NCBI GenBank assembly: GCA_046263755.1
Contig: JBJYZC010000021.1
Location: 1-40,470, forward strand
Direction: 5' to 3'
DNA: 40,470 nt
Origin: Lachnocurva sp029100405
GTDB taxonomy: Bacteria; Bacillota; Clostridia; Lachnospirales; Lachnospiraceae
Shown: in pieces, positions 22,966 to 31,667 of the stretch
How the letters are laid out: every line of letters begins with the position of its first letter
Position numbering within the stretch: the first letter of the stretch is position 1
Position numbers and translations under genes: made by a program
Notes under the pieces: model-generated
The model's input: only the letters and a program-made list of their open reading frames with translations
What the model was told of the DNA's origin: nothing
Database searches by the model: none

Positions 22966-23388
22966 TTAAGCCGATTCGCGGCATCTCTCCGGTACCGGGA
23001 ATTCCTGAAGGGCTTTGCCATGAAGATTCTGAACATTGCGGATCGAATATCCCATCTCGGCTGCTATCGTCTCCCATGACTCGCCATTGATGTATCTCGC
23101 TTCCAGAACGAGGCGGCACCTCATATCCTGCATGAGGGAAATCTGGTAGCTCGCCTCTGCCTTCAGATTCACCAGCCTGTCAATCTCCGCATCGATGGAA
23201 TGTTCCAGTTCGATGATCTTCAGCACCGTATCCTCCAGCCTGGAATTATTGTTGTGGCTCTTCGGCATGTCGGATATCGTTGATGTCGTATGTGTTGCGA
23301 GGGCCTTCAGCCTCCCAAGCTGCTCCAGTTTACAGTTGATCAGCTGATCGATATTCATGATCTGCATCAAATATGTCTTTGCGTCCAT
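22966..23388 (-). CDS. DUF1492 / sigma factor-like late regulator
   Basis: A 140-residue protein starting MDAKTYLMQIMNIDQLINCK. Residues 1-95 are a long helix typical of DUF1492; residues 98-130 (YINGESWETIAAEMGYSIRN) are a sigma region 4-like helix-turn-helix. Such proteins, like ArpU, end the early operon in Firmicutes phages and are thought to activate late genes. Last gene before a strong terminator, with AAGGAGG upstream of its start. Confidence 0.85.
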   Translation of the reverse strand: MDAKTYLMQIMNIDQLINCKLEQLGRLKALATHTTSTISDMPKSHNNNSRLEDTVLKIIELEHSIDAEIDRLVNLKAEASYQISLMQDMRCRLVLEARYINGESWETIAAEMGYSIRNVQNLHGKALQEFPVPERCRESA

Positions 23389-23603
23389 TACGCTGCCTCC
23401 TTCTCTAATCTCTTTATCAGGTACTCGGGATCAACCTGCGTCAGGCAGGAAAACCACCGGGAATGGAAAAATCGTAAAATGCTCTTCTTCAAGCTCAGTG
23501 CCTCTCTGTCCTTCGGATTCCGCTTCAGCCTCTTCAAAGCACTGCGGTAGTCCTGGACGGCAGAAAGCACGATTGCATTGGCAAGTTTCTCATATGGGTC
23601 CAT
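23388..23603 (-). CDS. Small conserved phage protein, function unknown
   Basis: A 71-residue basic protein starting MDPYEKLANAIVLSAVQDYR. It is helical, with RSALKRLKRNPKDREALSLK and FFHSRWFSCLTQVDPEYLIK. Proteins of this make-up often sit between the helicase and the sigma-like regulator in Lachnospiraceae phages. AGGAGG precedes the start. Its stop overlaps the next start by one base and its start overlaps the helicase end by 14 bases. Confidence 0.72.
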   Translation of the reverse strand: MDPYEKLANAIVLSAVQDYRSALKRLKRNPKDREALSLKKSILRFFHSRWFSCLTQVDPEYLIKRLEKEAA

Positions 23604-24969
23604 CGTAACCTCCTGTCAAATTATCATTATCAGTTCCTATCCTCTTCCGGACTGAGGCCATCAGCGCTTCCTGCGTCACGTCCTTCTTTGCAAGGGCCGC
23701 CATTACGTCCTCATCGATCGTGTCCTTCGTGATGATGTGCTGGATCACGACGGTACTTGTCTGTCCCTGCCGGTAAAGGCGCCGGTTGCACTGCTGATAG
23801 AGCTCCAGAGACCAGATCGTGGAAAACCAGATCAGATGGCTGCCACCGGACTGGAGATTGAGGCCATGTCCGGCACTGGCCGGGTGAATCAGGGCTACCG
23901 GGATCTCTCCCGCATTCCATCTTCGGATATCCTCTGAAGTGTCGATCGGCTCTGCGTGAAACCGTTTCATCAGCTCATCACGTTCGAACTTGAACCAGTA
24001 AGCTACAAGAACCGGCTTGCCGTTCGCGGCTTCGATCAGATCCTCCAATGCATCGAATTTCCTGTCATGAATATGAAGGACTTTCCCGTCATCCCCATAG
24101 ACTGATCCGTCTGCCATCTGGTGCAGCTTGTTGGAAAGACCGACTGCCGATGCCGGATCAATCTCGCCGTCCGTAAGCTCAAGGAACATGTCCTTCCTCA
24201 GGCTGTCGTATAGCTTCCTCTCTTCCGCACTCATTCTGACCGGCACCTCCGTCGAAATCAGGTCCGGCATCGTGAGATGGTCCTCTGCCTTCATGGAAAC
24301 GCAGATATCGGAGATCTTCCGGTAAATGGTTTCCTCGGCTCCGGGCTTTGGCTTATAGGTGAAGACAATCTGCTGATTCCTCTTGTCCGGCACGAAATAC
24401 GTGTCACGGTAATGGGTGATGTACCTGCCAAGGCGCTGTCCCATATCAAGGATGCCGATCTCTGTGAAAAGATCCATCAGACCATTCGGTGCTGGCGTAC
24501 CGGTGAGGCCGACGATCCGTCGTACACTGCTGCGTACCTTCCGAAGGTCCTTGTACCTCTTCGTCTGCCAGCCTTTGAAGGAAGAAAGCTCATCGATCAC
24601 CACCATGTCAAACCGAAAGTATCCGGAGTGGATGAGCCAGGAGATGTTCTCGCGATTGACGATGTAGACATTGGCCTTCCGCATCAAGGCTGCCCGTCTC
24701 TCCTTCTCTGATCCGACGACAACCGAGTAGGTAAGGCCCTTGAGGTGATCCCATTTCTCGATCTCGGCAGGCCAGGTATCCCGTGCCACACGAAGAGGCG
24801 CGATGATAAGGACTCTTTCGACATCGAAGGAATCAAGCGCCAGGGACCAGATCGCTGTCAGGGTGCAGACTGTCTTGCCAAGTCCGCAATCAAGAAACAG
24901 GGCTGCAACCGGATGGGTGATGATGTACTCGGTCGCATAGGTCTGGTAGTCATGAGGTCTGTACTTCAT
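23590..24969 (-). CDS. SNF2/DEAD-type DNA helicase
   Basis: A 459-residue superfamily 2 ATPase. Walker A is at 27-33 (DCGLGKT), Walker B at 126-129 (DELS), motif III near GLTGTPAPNG, motif V near HPASAGHGLNLQ and motif VI as QCNRRLYRQGQT. It lacks N-terminal chromatin-type extensions, as is normal for phage helicases that pair with a VRR-NUC protein. The gene overlaps the VRR-NUC end by 20 bases. Probably acts in phage DNA replication or recombination. Confidence 0.92.
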   Translation of the reverse strand: MKYRPHDYQTYATEYIITHPVAALFLDCGLGKTVCTLTAIWSLALDSFDVERVLIIAPLRVARDTWPAEIEKWDHLKGLTYSVVVGSEKERRAALMRKANVYIVNRENISWLIHSGYFRFDMVVIDELSSFKGWQTKRYKDLRKVRSSVRRIVGLTGTPAPNGLMDLFTEIGILDMGQRLGRYITHYRDTYFVPDKRNQQIVFTYKPKPGAEETIYRKISDICVSMKAEDHLTMPDLISTEVPVRMSAEERKLYDSLRKDMFLELTDGEIDPASAVGLSNKLHQMADGSVYGDDGKVLHIHDRKFDALEDLIEAANGKPVLVAYWFKFERDELMKRFHAEPIDTSEDIRRWNAGEIPVALIHPASAGHGLNLQSGGSHLIWFSTIWSLELYQQCNRRLYRQGQTSTVVIQHIITKDTIDEDVMAALAKKDVTQEALMASVRKRIGTDNDNLTGGYDGPI

Positions 24970-25243
24970 CGAGAATCACCTCAATCCTTTCCGGATCATC
25001 GAGACAGTAGACCGGGAAGCCCAGCACTTCGATCTGACGCTTTCGCCGCTTCTGCAGGGGCCGCAGTACCTCGCCGGGTGCCTTGACCTCGATAAAGGCG
25101 ATCTTTGACCCGGGCAGCAGCACCAGCCGGTCAGGCACGCCATTGCATCCCATCGAATTGAACTTGAAGGCCAGACCTCCTCGCCTCTTCACCTCAACAA
25201 CTAATGCTCTTTCGATTACGTTCTCTCTCAAACCACACCTCAT
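24950..25243 (-). CDS. VRR-NUC domain nuclease
   Basis: A 97-residue single-domain nuclease. Core motifs: GGLAFKFNSMGCNGVPDRLV (with the GxPD catalytic Asp) and IAFIEVKAPGE (the ExK), then QKRRKRQIEVLGFPVYCLDD. These are the PD-(D/E)XK pattern of VRR-NUC. The ATG at 25243 has no clear ribosome site; a TTG at 25231 with GAGGTG just before it is a possible alternative. Functions beside the helicase. Confidence 0.9.
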   Translation of the reverse strand: MRCGLRENVIERALVVEVKRRGGLAFKFNSMGCNGVPDRLVLLPGSKIAFIEVKAPGEVLRPLQKRRKRQIEVLGFPVYCLDDPERIEVILDEVQTS

Positions 25244-25480
25244 TTCTGTGTGCGTGTTCAGATCAAGAATTTCCTATAGAGTATATATTTATGTGTTTAT
25301 ACCCCATATACGTATTATTTATTCTTTATTTCATATCTCTCATAAGAGACCTCTGAACACATGAACACAAACTACTGAAAAACCCACTAACCACGCCACT
25401 TTTCGGCTGTGTTCCACTCTGTGTACGAGCTGTGTGCAGCTTCGAGTGAAACACAAATGGTGGAACACAGCTTGTGTTCG
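25244..25480. promoter_or_regulatory. Intergenic region with repeated GAACACA words
   Basis: About 240 bases between primase and VRR-NUC genes, AT-rich in the middle (25275-25345). It contains GAACAC at 25355, GAACACA at 25363, TGTGTTC at 25408, and a perfect inverted pair GAACACA-gct-TGTGTTC at 25463-25479 that overlaps the end of the primase gene region. These could be sites for a phage regulator or an origin-type array. Confidence 0.45.
25463..25479. repeat. Inverted repeat GAACACA-N3-TGTGTTC
   Basis: Perfect 7-bp arms with a 3-base spacer, just past the primase stop at 25481. The same arms in reverse order with a 4-base spacer occur at 27869-27886 before the primase start. Confidence 0.6.
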
Positions 25481-27850
25481 TTAAACACAGCGCTGGTAGG
25501 CGTACTGCGGGCCGTAAAGCGGGAAGCGGACCCTGCCGGTCTTGTTGCCGTCATACTTCTTCCAACCTTCAATCCGACTCATGATGGCATTGAGTTCATA
25601 GGCATCGGACTTCCGCATGGACCCGGGATCTTTGCCGAGGCACTCTGCCCAGAGCTCCAAGGTGCATACCCGCTCCCTGATAACGGTACCTTCCTGCTTG
25701 TTGAACTCGTCTCCGGAGAGGAAGATCCGACGCTCAGAAAGATCCATAGTATCCCAGTTCTCCGGCAGCTTCTTGTCAAGGTACTCGCGGACCAGACCTT
25801 CCCTGTCATCGGCCTCCATAGCATCCTGCTGGCGCTCCATGGCCTGATCAGCAGCATCACCTTTAAGGAGGAGATCCTCACCCTCGTTGTAGCGGACCAG
25901 TGCCTCTGCCCAGATCTGATCAACTGTATCCTGATCCATCTGCCACGGCTTCATCACGGAGGTACCCGGGACCTCTACCGGCCAGAACCTCCGGTTTCCT
26001 GTGATGTCACGAAGGAAGCCCTGATTGTTGGAAGTTCCCACGATGATGCACTGGCGCGGGTGGGATTCTACGACGGTGCCGTAGGAGGCACGGTACTTGT
26101 CGTCGGTCCTGCTGATGAAGGACTTCACCGTCTCCACGTCCATCTTCTTGATACCGTTCAGCTCCGAGAGTTCCAGAATCCAGTAACCCTGCAGCTTCTC
26201 CGCGCCGGTCTTGTCCCGCATGTCGTTGATGGAAAGAGAGTCAGAGAAGTACCTGCCGCCGAGCCTTGCAAAGAAGGTGCTCTTGCCGATGCCCTGCGGC
26301 CCTGAGAGGACCAGGATGAAGTCAAACTTCCTTCCGGGCTCATAGATCCGGGCTACTGCAGCAACTAAGGTCTTCCGCATCACGGAGCGAACGTAGTCGG
26401 TGTCCTCCGCGCCAAAGTAGTCCGGCAGCAGATGATCAAGTCGTTCTGTCCCGTCCCACTCCGGCAGGCTGTCAAAATACTCCTTGATGGGATGGAAGGA
26501 CCGCTCCGAGGCTGCCGTCAGGAATCCCTGCTTCAACTTGTTCTGGGAGAAGATGCCATAGACCCTGTCGATGTAGGAGGCGAGGGATGCCATATCCGCA
26601 TCAGACCAGCCGGGCTTTAATGGCTTCCACGGCAGCTCATCGGTGTTTCGGATATCGACACCGCAGCGATGTTCGTTGTAACAGATCTCCTTCAGATGCT
26701 TGTCGTGGCGGAGGATGATCACGTAGTTTGTAAGGCTGTCCTTCACTGCGCCGGTCTTATCGAGCTCCAGCGCTGTCTGCCAGTTCTCGTCATCGTCATT
26801 GTCCGAGAGGAAGTCGTCATGGATGGCCGTTTCGCGTTCTTTGGCAAGGGTCATCTTCACTGCATCATCCTTCAGAGCAAAATCTGTCATCGCCTTAAAG
26901 GACGGCATCTTCTGCGCCGGTGTATCCTCCTTCACGTCCTCGTCCATACTGCCGAACTTATGGAGTCTCACCGCATCGAAGGCGTTCAGGAGCTTCCCGC
27001 AACAGGGATCAGTCGCATGGAAGGAATAGCAGAACTTGTCGTCATAGAGCACGACGCCTGCGGAAGAGTCTGCCTCGATGAAGTCATAGCGTCCTGCCAT
27101 ATGGGACGGCCTGTAGACATCAGAGAGGAAGGTATCCAGTGCCGCACTGATGCTGTAGGTACGGCAGAAGGCACCGACAACACCGGGCTTGGTGAGCGGG
27201 TCTGCCTGCTTTGCGATGGTGCGCTTTACCACCTCAGACTGACGGGAGCTCACCGGCCACTGAGATGCATCGTGCCAGTCCGTGTATCGATTAAGGACAT
27301 CATCGGGGCTCAGGAGATCTCCGTCCTGCTCCTCGAAGAGAAACTCGCCATCGGCTGACGTAGACGGCCAGTACATAAGACGCGCCGGTTCATGACAGGT
27401 ATCGTCCACCATCTCGATGCCGATGTCCTTTGCCACCATGCGGCTGATCGCCGGATACTCGTCTGCCGTAACTGTCCGGGAAAGCGGAATCACAAGACGG
27501 ACCCTGGGGCTTTCCGGTGTCGACTTATGGGTCGAGTACATGAGGCACTTGAAATCAAAGAGCATGGAGACCGTGTCCCACACACCCGGCACCGCATGAT
27601 CCAGGTCCAGCGTCAGGGCTGACCGGTAATTGACATACCCGTTCTTACGCCTGCCCTCTCTCAGGTTGCCAGCGACAAAGCCGCCGACGTCCTTGATGGC
27701 ATCCTGACGGGCCTTGGTCATCTTCTTATATTCAGAGAGGGACTCCGCCGTCCTTGTCGTATTCCGGCACCTCTCTGTAAACTCCTCCCATGGCATGTCC
27801 ACGTTCTTCCAGTGCTTATCCATGCGGGAGTTGGCAATTGCTATCTGCAT
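25481..27850 (-). CDS. Prim-pol / VapE-type primase-helicase
   Basis: From ATG at 27850 (MQIAIANSRMDKHWKNVDMP), 789 residues; GAGGAGG lies just upstream, whereas an earlier start at 27982 runs over the operator region. The N-terminal part has the primase signs LTLDLDHA (about 80-86, DxD) and STHKSTPESPRVRLVIPLSR (about 106-125, sxH). The C-terminal part is a virulence-associated E helicase: LVLSGPQGIGKSTFFAR with Walker A at 517-524, ELSELNGIKKMDVETVKSFI, and GTSNNQGFLRDITGNRRFWP. Such fusions start phage replication. Confidence 0.9.
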   Translation of the reverse strand: MQIAIANSRMDKHWKNVDMPWEEFTERCRNTTRTAESLSEYKKMTKARQDAIKDVGGFVAGNLREGRRKNGYVNYRSALTLDLDHAVPGVWDTVSMLFDFKCLMYSTHKSTPESPRVRLVIPLSRTVTADEYPAISRMVAKDIGIEMVDDTCHEPARLMYWPSTSADGEFLFEEQDGDLLSPDDVLNRYTDWHDASQWPVSSRQSEVVKRTIAKQADPLTKPGVVGAFCRTYSISAALDTFLSDVYRPSHMAGRYDFIEADSSAGVVLYDDKFCYSFHATDPCCGKLLNAFDAVRLHKFGSMDEDVKEDTPAQKMPSFKAMTDFALKDDAVKMTLAKERETAIHDDFLSDNDDDENWQTALELDKTGAVKDSLTNYVIILRHDKHLKEICYNEHRCGVDIRNTDELPWKPLKPGWSDADMASLASYIDRVYGIFSQNKLKQGFLTAASERSFHPIKEYFDSLPEWDGTERLDHLLPDYFGAEDTDYVRSVMRKTLVAAVARIYEPGRKFDFILVLSGPQGIGKSTFFARLGGRYFSDSLSINDMRDKTGAEKLQGYWILELSELNGIKKMDVETVKSFISRTDDKYRASYGTVVESHPRQCIIVGTSNNQGFLRDITGNRRFWPVEVPGTSVMKPWQMDQDTVDQIWAEALVRYNEGEDLLLKGDAADQAMERQQDAMEADDREGLVREYLDKKLPENWDTMDLSERRIFLSGDEFNKQEGTVIRERVCTLELWAECLGKDPGSMRKSDAYELNAIMSRIEGWKKYDGNKTGRVRFPLYGPQYAYQRCV

Positions 27851-27868
27851 AAAAGCCTCCTCAATACC

Positions 27869-27886
27869 TGTGTTCAGAAGAACACA
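27869..27886. promoter_or_regulatory. Operator-like inverted repeat before the primase gene
   Basis: TGTGTTC-agaa-GAACACA lies 19 bases upstream of the primase start, between the antirepressor stop and the primase ribosome site. A further TGTGTTT word follows at 27889. It uses the same words as the cluster at 25355-25489. Confidence 0.5.
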
Positions 27887-27962
27887 TCTGTGTTTGTATT
27901 CAAGATTTTCAGAAACTCTTGTTACCGGGAAAGGAGTATGTCTCCCCTCCCGGCAGAATCCG

Positions 27963-28745
27963 TCAGGCTGCTTCCTTCTCAATGAGAGGCAGGATACCGA
28001 GCCCTTTCAGGAAGTCGTAGAGGAACAAGCGTCCCTTCTGGGTCCAGTACGTGTGCATGACTGAGTGCTCCGCATCGATGGCGTGGGTCTTTGAAGACGT
28101 GTATCCCTGCTCCGCATATTTCTGGTAGAGGAACCACGTCTTTCCCTGCTTGAACTGGATGCCATGCTCTGCCAGAAGGCTGTTTAAGTGCTTTGCCGAC
28201 ATGCCATAGTCCTTGGCGATGCCGGTGATCGGCACAAGGGATGCGCTCTGCAGAATCAGATCATAATAGGTAGCTTTCGGCTGCATCTCGGAGATCATCT
28301 GCGTCTTCTGCAGATTCTCTTCCTGAAGCTGAGCCACCTTCTCCTTCTCTTCCTTGTAAGCGGTCAGTGCGGTGATCAGAGCATCCGGATCGTTCAGGAG
28401 ATCATCCATCGCGTACACGCCGTGCTTACGGATCGCCGGGAGAACATCGGCTGTCACCCAGTGCTTGAAGCGCTTTGCAGTCGGCAGCTTGCTCCCAAGG
28501 ATCAGGGAGTAGAGCCCGGACTCGTTGATCAGCACCGGATTCTGATCCCTGCCGATGGAGTCACGAATCGTTACCCCATCCGTCTTGTCGTCATTATCTA
28601 CATGGTCGAGGATCGCTTTTCTGGGATTCACATACCCAAGAATTTCTGCTACATCCTTACCTACAAACATCGGCTCCCCGTCAACCGTCATGGTGCGGAT
28701 GCTGCCGAACTCGTCATTCCTGAAAACTTCGATACCTGTATTCAT
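27963..28745 (-). CDS. Phage antirepressor (BRO-N plus KilAC)
   Basis: A 260-residue protein starting MNTGIEVFRNDEFGSIRTMT. Residues 1-110 are a BRO-N domain (GEPMFVGKDVAEILGYVNPR, INESGLYSLILGSKLPTAKR, FKHWVTADVLPAIRKHG). Residues about 120-165 are a coiled coil and about 165-255 a KilAC/ANT domain (SLVPITGIAKDYGMSAKHLN, WFLYQKYAEQGYT). It would bind and disable the prophage repressor on induction. GGAGGG precedes the start. Confidence 0.93.
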   Translation of the reverse strand: MNTGIEVFRNDEFGSIRTMTVDGEPMFVGKDVAEILGYVNPRKAILDHVDNDDKTDGVTIRDSIGRDQNPVLINESGLYSLILGSKLPTAKRFKHWVTADVLPAIRKHGVYAMDDLLNDPDALITALTAYKEEKEKVAQLQEENLQKTQMISEMQPKATYYDLILQSASLVPITGIAKDYGMSAKHLNSLLAEHGIQFKQGKTWFLYQKYAEQGYTSSKTHAIDAEHSVMHTYWTQKGRLFLYDFLKGLGILPLIEKEAA

Positions 28746-29074
28746 AACAATCCCTCCAGTCTTGTAAGGTTACGTTCTGCTCGTCTGGCCTGTGAAAGGC
28801 AGGCAGACTTATGTTCCTTCAGCCGCCTGACCTGGGTCTTCCGAAGATCCGGCTGCTGCAGTGCTTCCTCATACACGATCGCGTCCTCATGAAACCTGCG
28901 GCTCATGCATTCCAGCTTCTGTATGAGGTTATCAATAGATTCCCTGTCACTTCCCTTTGCGATGAGAGGCATCACGATCCGCTCCGCCTTCCTGTTGCAC
29001 GGGAAGAACTTATCGATCACAAGCACCATATGCCCGCTCGGGTAGGTGATGTGAATTATGTTCTGATCGGTCAT
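28742..29074 (-). CDS. Hypothetical phage protein, function unknown
   Basis: From ATG at 29074, 110 residues starting MTDQNIIHITYPSGHMVLVI. The first half looks like a small alpha/beta domain; the second half is a long basic helix (QPDLRKTQVRRLKEHKSACL). AAGGATTAAG lies upstream of the start, five bases after the DNA polymerase stop, and the end overlaps the antirepressor start. I do not recognise the family; the place in the operon suggests an early replication-associated role. Confidence 0.65.
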   Translation of the reverse strand: MTDQNIIHITYPSGHMVLVIDKFFPCNRKAERIVMPLIAKGSDRESIDNLIQKLECMSRRFHEDAIVYEEALQQPDLRKTQVRRLKEHKSACLSQARRAERNLTRLEGLL

Positions 29075-29078
29075 AGAC

Positions 29079-31013
29079 TTAATCCTTCTGGTAAAACATG
29101 CATTCATATCCTGCGGCATTGAGTTTTAAGCCCGGAGCCCAGTCCGGTGTCTCACTCATGATCCGGCAGGCGTCATTCATATCCGCATCCATCGGAGCCT
29201 CCAGCACCACTTCATCGTGCACATGCATGACGATCTGGTACCCGGCAGCGGTGAGGCGCTCCATGGCCTCCGCGAGAAGATCCCGGCAGAAAGCCTGTGT
29301 CAGGTTCTCGGTGATCTTCGGACCATAGGATTCAATCCGCATCCAGTGCTTCTGCTCTCCGACACCTTCGTATGTCAGACTGTCTCGGCCATATTCATTC
29401 GGCTCAAGTCTTGGTCTGACATAGAAGAGGCTCCGTCCGGATGGCAGGGTAGCAATGAGGAATCCGGACTCGTAACGGAAGGTAAAGCACTTCACACGGG
29501 TCACGGTCTTCTCCCGGATCGCCTTGTTCACTGCCTTGTCGATCTCCCACCAGAGGGAGACGATTTTCGGATTGACCGAGCGCCAGTTGTCGACGATGTC
29601 CTTGATCTCGGAATCGGATAAGCCCATGTTCTTTGCACCCATGGCTACCATTGCGCCTGAGCCGCCGCCATAGCCAAGTGCCAGTTCTGCAACTTTTCCG
29701 CGCTGCCGGAGGTGTCCGTTCTCGCCGTTTTTCTCCACATGGCAGTGAAACATTCGGCCAGCGGTCTCAGAATAAATGTCGCCATTCTTCTCAAAGACCT
29801 CCATCCGCCACTTCTCGCCAGCCATCCATGAGAGGGCTCTGGCTTCCACAGCGCTGTAGTCTGCCACGATGAACTTGCAGCCAGGTTTCGGTACAAAGGC
29901 TGTCCGGATGAGTTCAGACAGGACATTCGGTACGGAATCGTAAAGCATGTCGAGAAGCTCAAACTCTCCGGCCTTCACGAGGTTCCTTGCGTTCTCAAGG
30001 TCCGGCAGATGGTTCTGCGGCAGGTTCTGCACCTGGACCAGTCTCCCGGCCCATCTTCCTGTCCGATTCGCGCCGTAAAACTGCAGCAGTCCGTGTGCCC
30101 TGCCGTCAGAGCAGGTACAGGTCCGCATCGCATCGTACTTCCGGACCGAAGACTTGGAGAGAAGCTGCCTAAGCTCCAGCACTTCCTTCACCTTCCCGGT
30201 CGATGTCGTAATGAGCTCCGCGACCTCCTTCTTGGAAAGAGAGGATACGGTTACACCCTGCCCTGCCAGCCAGTCCTTCAGCTGAATCGGGCTGTTCGGG
30301 TTATCCAGCCCTGTCAGTGCCTGTGCCCTTGCGAGGTTCCTTTCCTTCATCTCCTCATCACAGCGGATGGCCTGTTCTGCCAGCGTCCTGTCAATCGCAA
30401 TCCCGCGATCGTTGATCCGCTGGTCCGTGGCATACTGCTGCCAGAGGAAGTCCGGAAACGGGAAGCGGGACACCTTGGTGAGGACACCCATCTCGGTCTC
30501 CACATCGCGGGAGTTGTAAAATACGTACTTCTTCCACTTCTCCGGTGCGTCTTCCGGGAGGTTTCTGGTCCTGCCGCCGTTCGCTTTGGTGGCCCTGCAG
30601 GGAACTGAGAAGAACCTGACCAGGTCGCGGCCTTCTTCCAGCTTCTGCTTCTCAAGCCCAAGGACCTGACCCACGGCAGAAAGGCCAGCAGGCAGTCCCA
30701 GATACAGCGAAGCCACCATCGTGCAGCGCCATGAAGCCGGGTCGAGCGTCTTTCCGAGATACCTTCCCAGACACACCCTCTCGAACTGCGCGTTGTAGGC
30801 AAACTTCAGCACTTTGTCATCTGTGAGAGCCGCCAGCACATCAGCCGGGATCTTCTCTCCGCACTTAAGGTCAATGGTCCGGACCTCTCCCATGTCGACG
30901 GCATAGCCAAACAGCAGGATCTCAAAGTCCGGGCTGTCCGAGTAGCGATACACACCAGCCTTCGCAAGGTCGACCGATGAATATGTCTCAATATCTATGT
31001 TGAGCTGTTTCAT
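29079..31013 (-). CDS. Family A DNA polymerase
   Basis: From ATG at 31013 (MKQLNIDIETYSSVDLAKAG), 644 residues with AGGAGGG upstream. The N-terminal 3'-5' exonuclease domain starts with LNIDIETYSSVD (motif Exo I). The polymerase domain shows VADYSAVEARALSWMAGE (motif A), RGKVAELALGYGGGSGAM (finger O helix) and VMHVHDEVVLEAP (motif C). It lacks the 5' nuclease domain, as is normal for phage enzymes of this class, and would copy the phage DNA. Confidence 0.95.
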   Translation of the reverse strand: MKQLNIDIETYSSVDLAKAGVYRYSDSPDFEILLFGYAVDMGEVRTIDLKCGEKIPADVLAALTDDKVLKFAYNAQFERVCLGRYLGKTLDPASWRCTMVASLYLGLPAGLSAVGQVLGLEKQKLEEGRDLVRFFSVPCRATKANGGRTRNLPEDAPEKWKKYVFYNSRDVETEMGVLTKVSRFPFPDFLWQQYATDQRINDRGIAIDRTLAEQAIRCDEEMKERNLARAQALTGLDNPNSPIQLKDWLAGQGVTVSSLSKKEVAELITTSTGKVKEVLELRQLLSKSSVRKYDAMRTCTCSDGRAHGLLQFYGANRTGRWAGRLVQVQNLPQNHLPDLENARNLVKAGEFELLDMLYDSVPNVLSELIRTAFVPKPGCKFIVADYSAVEARALSWMAGEKWRMEVFEKNGDIYSETAGRMFHCHVEKNGENGHLRQRGKVAELALGYGGGSGAMVAMGAKNMGLSDSEIKDIVDNWRSVNPKIVSLWWEIDKAVNKAIREKTVTRVKCFTFRYESGFLIATLPSGRSLFYVRPRLEPNEYGRDSLTYEGVGEQKHWMRIESYGPKITENLTQAFCRDLLAEAMERLTAAGYQIVMHVHDEVVLEAPMDADMNDACRIMSETPDWAPGLKLNAAGYECMFYQKD

Positions 31014-31090
31014 AGTCCCTCCTTCGAAAGTGAATCCCTCCTGCAACAGGACCATACCCGCCGCAGGAAGGACTGTTACTGTGTATCCCG

Positions 31091-31654
31091 TCAGCTCAGG
31101 AAGTCATCGTCACCGTTCTCGATGCCGAAGCCTGCCGCCACGTCGATGCTGCTGCCGCCCAGAGGCTCGCCGTCGTCCGTCTTCATGAAGCCAAGGAGCG
31201 ATGCACTGATGCCCTGATTGGTCTTCTTCTGATACGGATAGAACTCGATCATGACGGAGCCATAGCAGCCGCTGTAGACAACGGTGCTGTCATCGGTCGG
31301 AATGCCCTGCTCGTCGTAGATCTTCGGCTTCTTCCTGTTGTTGCTGTTGATGAAGAAGGAATCGGCATAGGCGTCATCCTCCGGCTTATCGGTATCGCCG
31401 TCGTGCAGTGGCATCCTGCACTTGGCAGCCCAGGACTTCCCAAACTTCTCGATGCCCTGCTTCTTGGCAGCCTCAATAGCCTGATTGATGACTGCGATGG
31501 TCTCCTTGTCGTCCTTTGGAATGATGACGGACATGCTGTACTTGGCCTCAGCAGCCTCATCGGACTTATACGGCTCGAACACATAGGCGTAGGATGCGCG
31601 GATCTCTCCGGTCCTGAATCTTCTGTCTGAAAGTAACTTTGCTGTGATCTTCAT
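31091..31654 (-). CDS. DUF2815 single-stranded DNA-binding protein
   Basis: A 187-residue protein starting MKITAKLLSDRRFRTGEIRA. AYVFEPYKSDEAAEAKYSMS, VIIPKDDKETIAVINQAIEA and the C-terminal acidic tail (ENGDDDFLS) match DUF2815, which has been described as an OB-fold ssDNA-binding family in phages. Acidic tails recruit partners in SSB-type proteins. Lies just before the polymerase. Confidence 0.88.
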   Translation of the reverse strand: MKITAKLLSDRRFRTGEIRASYAYVFEPYKSDEAAEAKYSMSVIIPKDDKETIAVINQAIEAAKKQGIEKFGKSWAAKCRMPLHDGDTDKPEDDAYADSFFINSNNRKKPKIYDEQGIPTDDSTVVYSGCYGSVMIEFYPYQKKTNQGISASLLGFMKTDDGEPLGGSSIDVAAGFGIENGDDDFLS

Positions 31655-31667
31655 ATCGTTCTTCTCC

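Noticed and set aside
22745..23119. A 124-codon minus-strand frame past the sigma-like gene
   Set aside because: It overlaps the real regulator in another frame and runs through a strong terminator.
25409..26305. A 298-codon plus-strand frame across the primase gene
   Set aside because: Antisense to the VapE domain, no ribosome site, composition as expected for a shadow.
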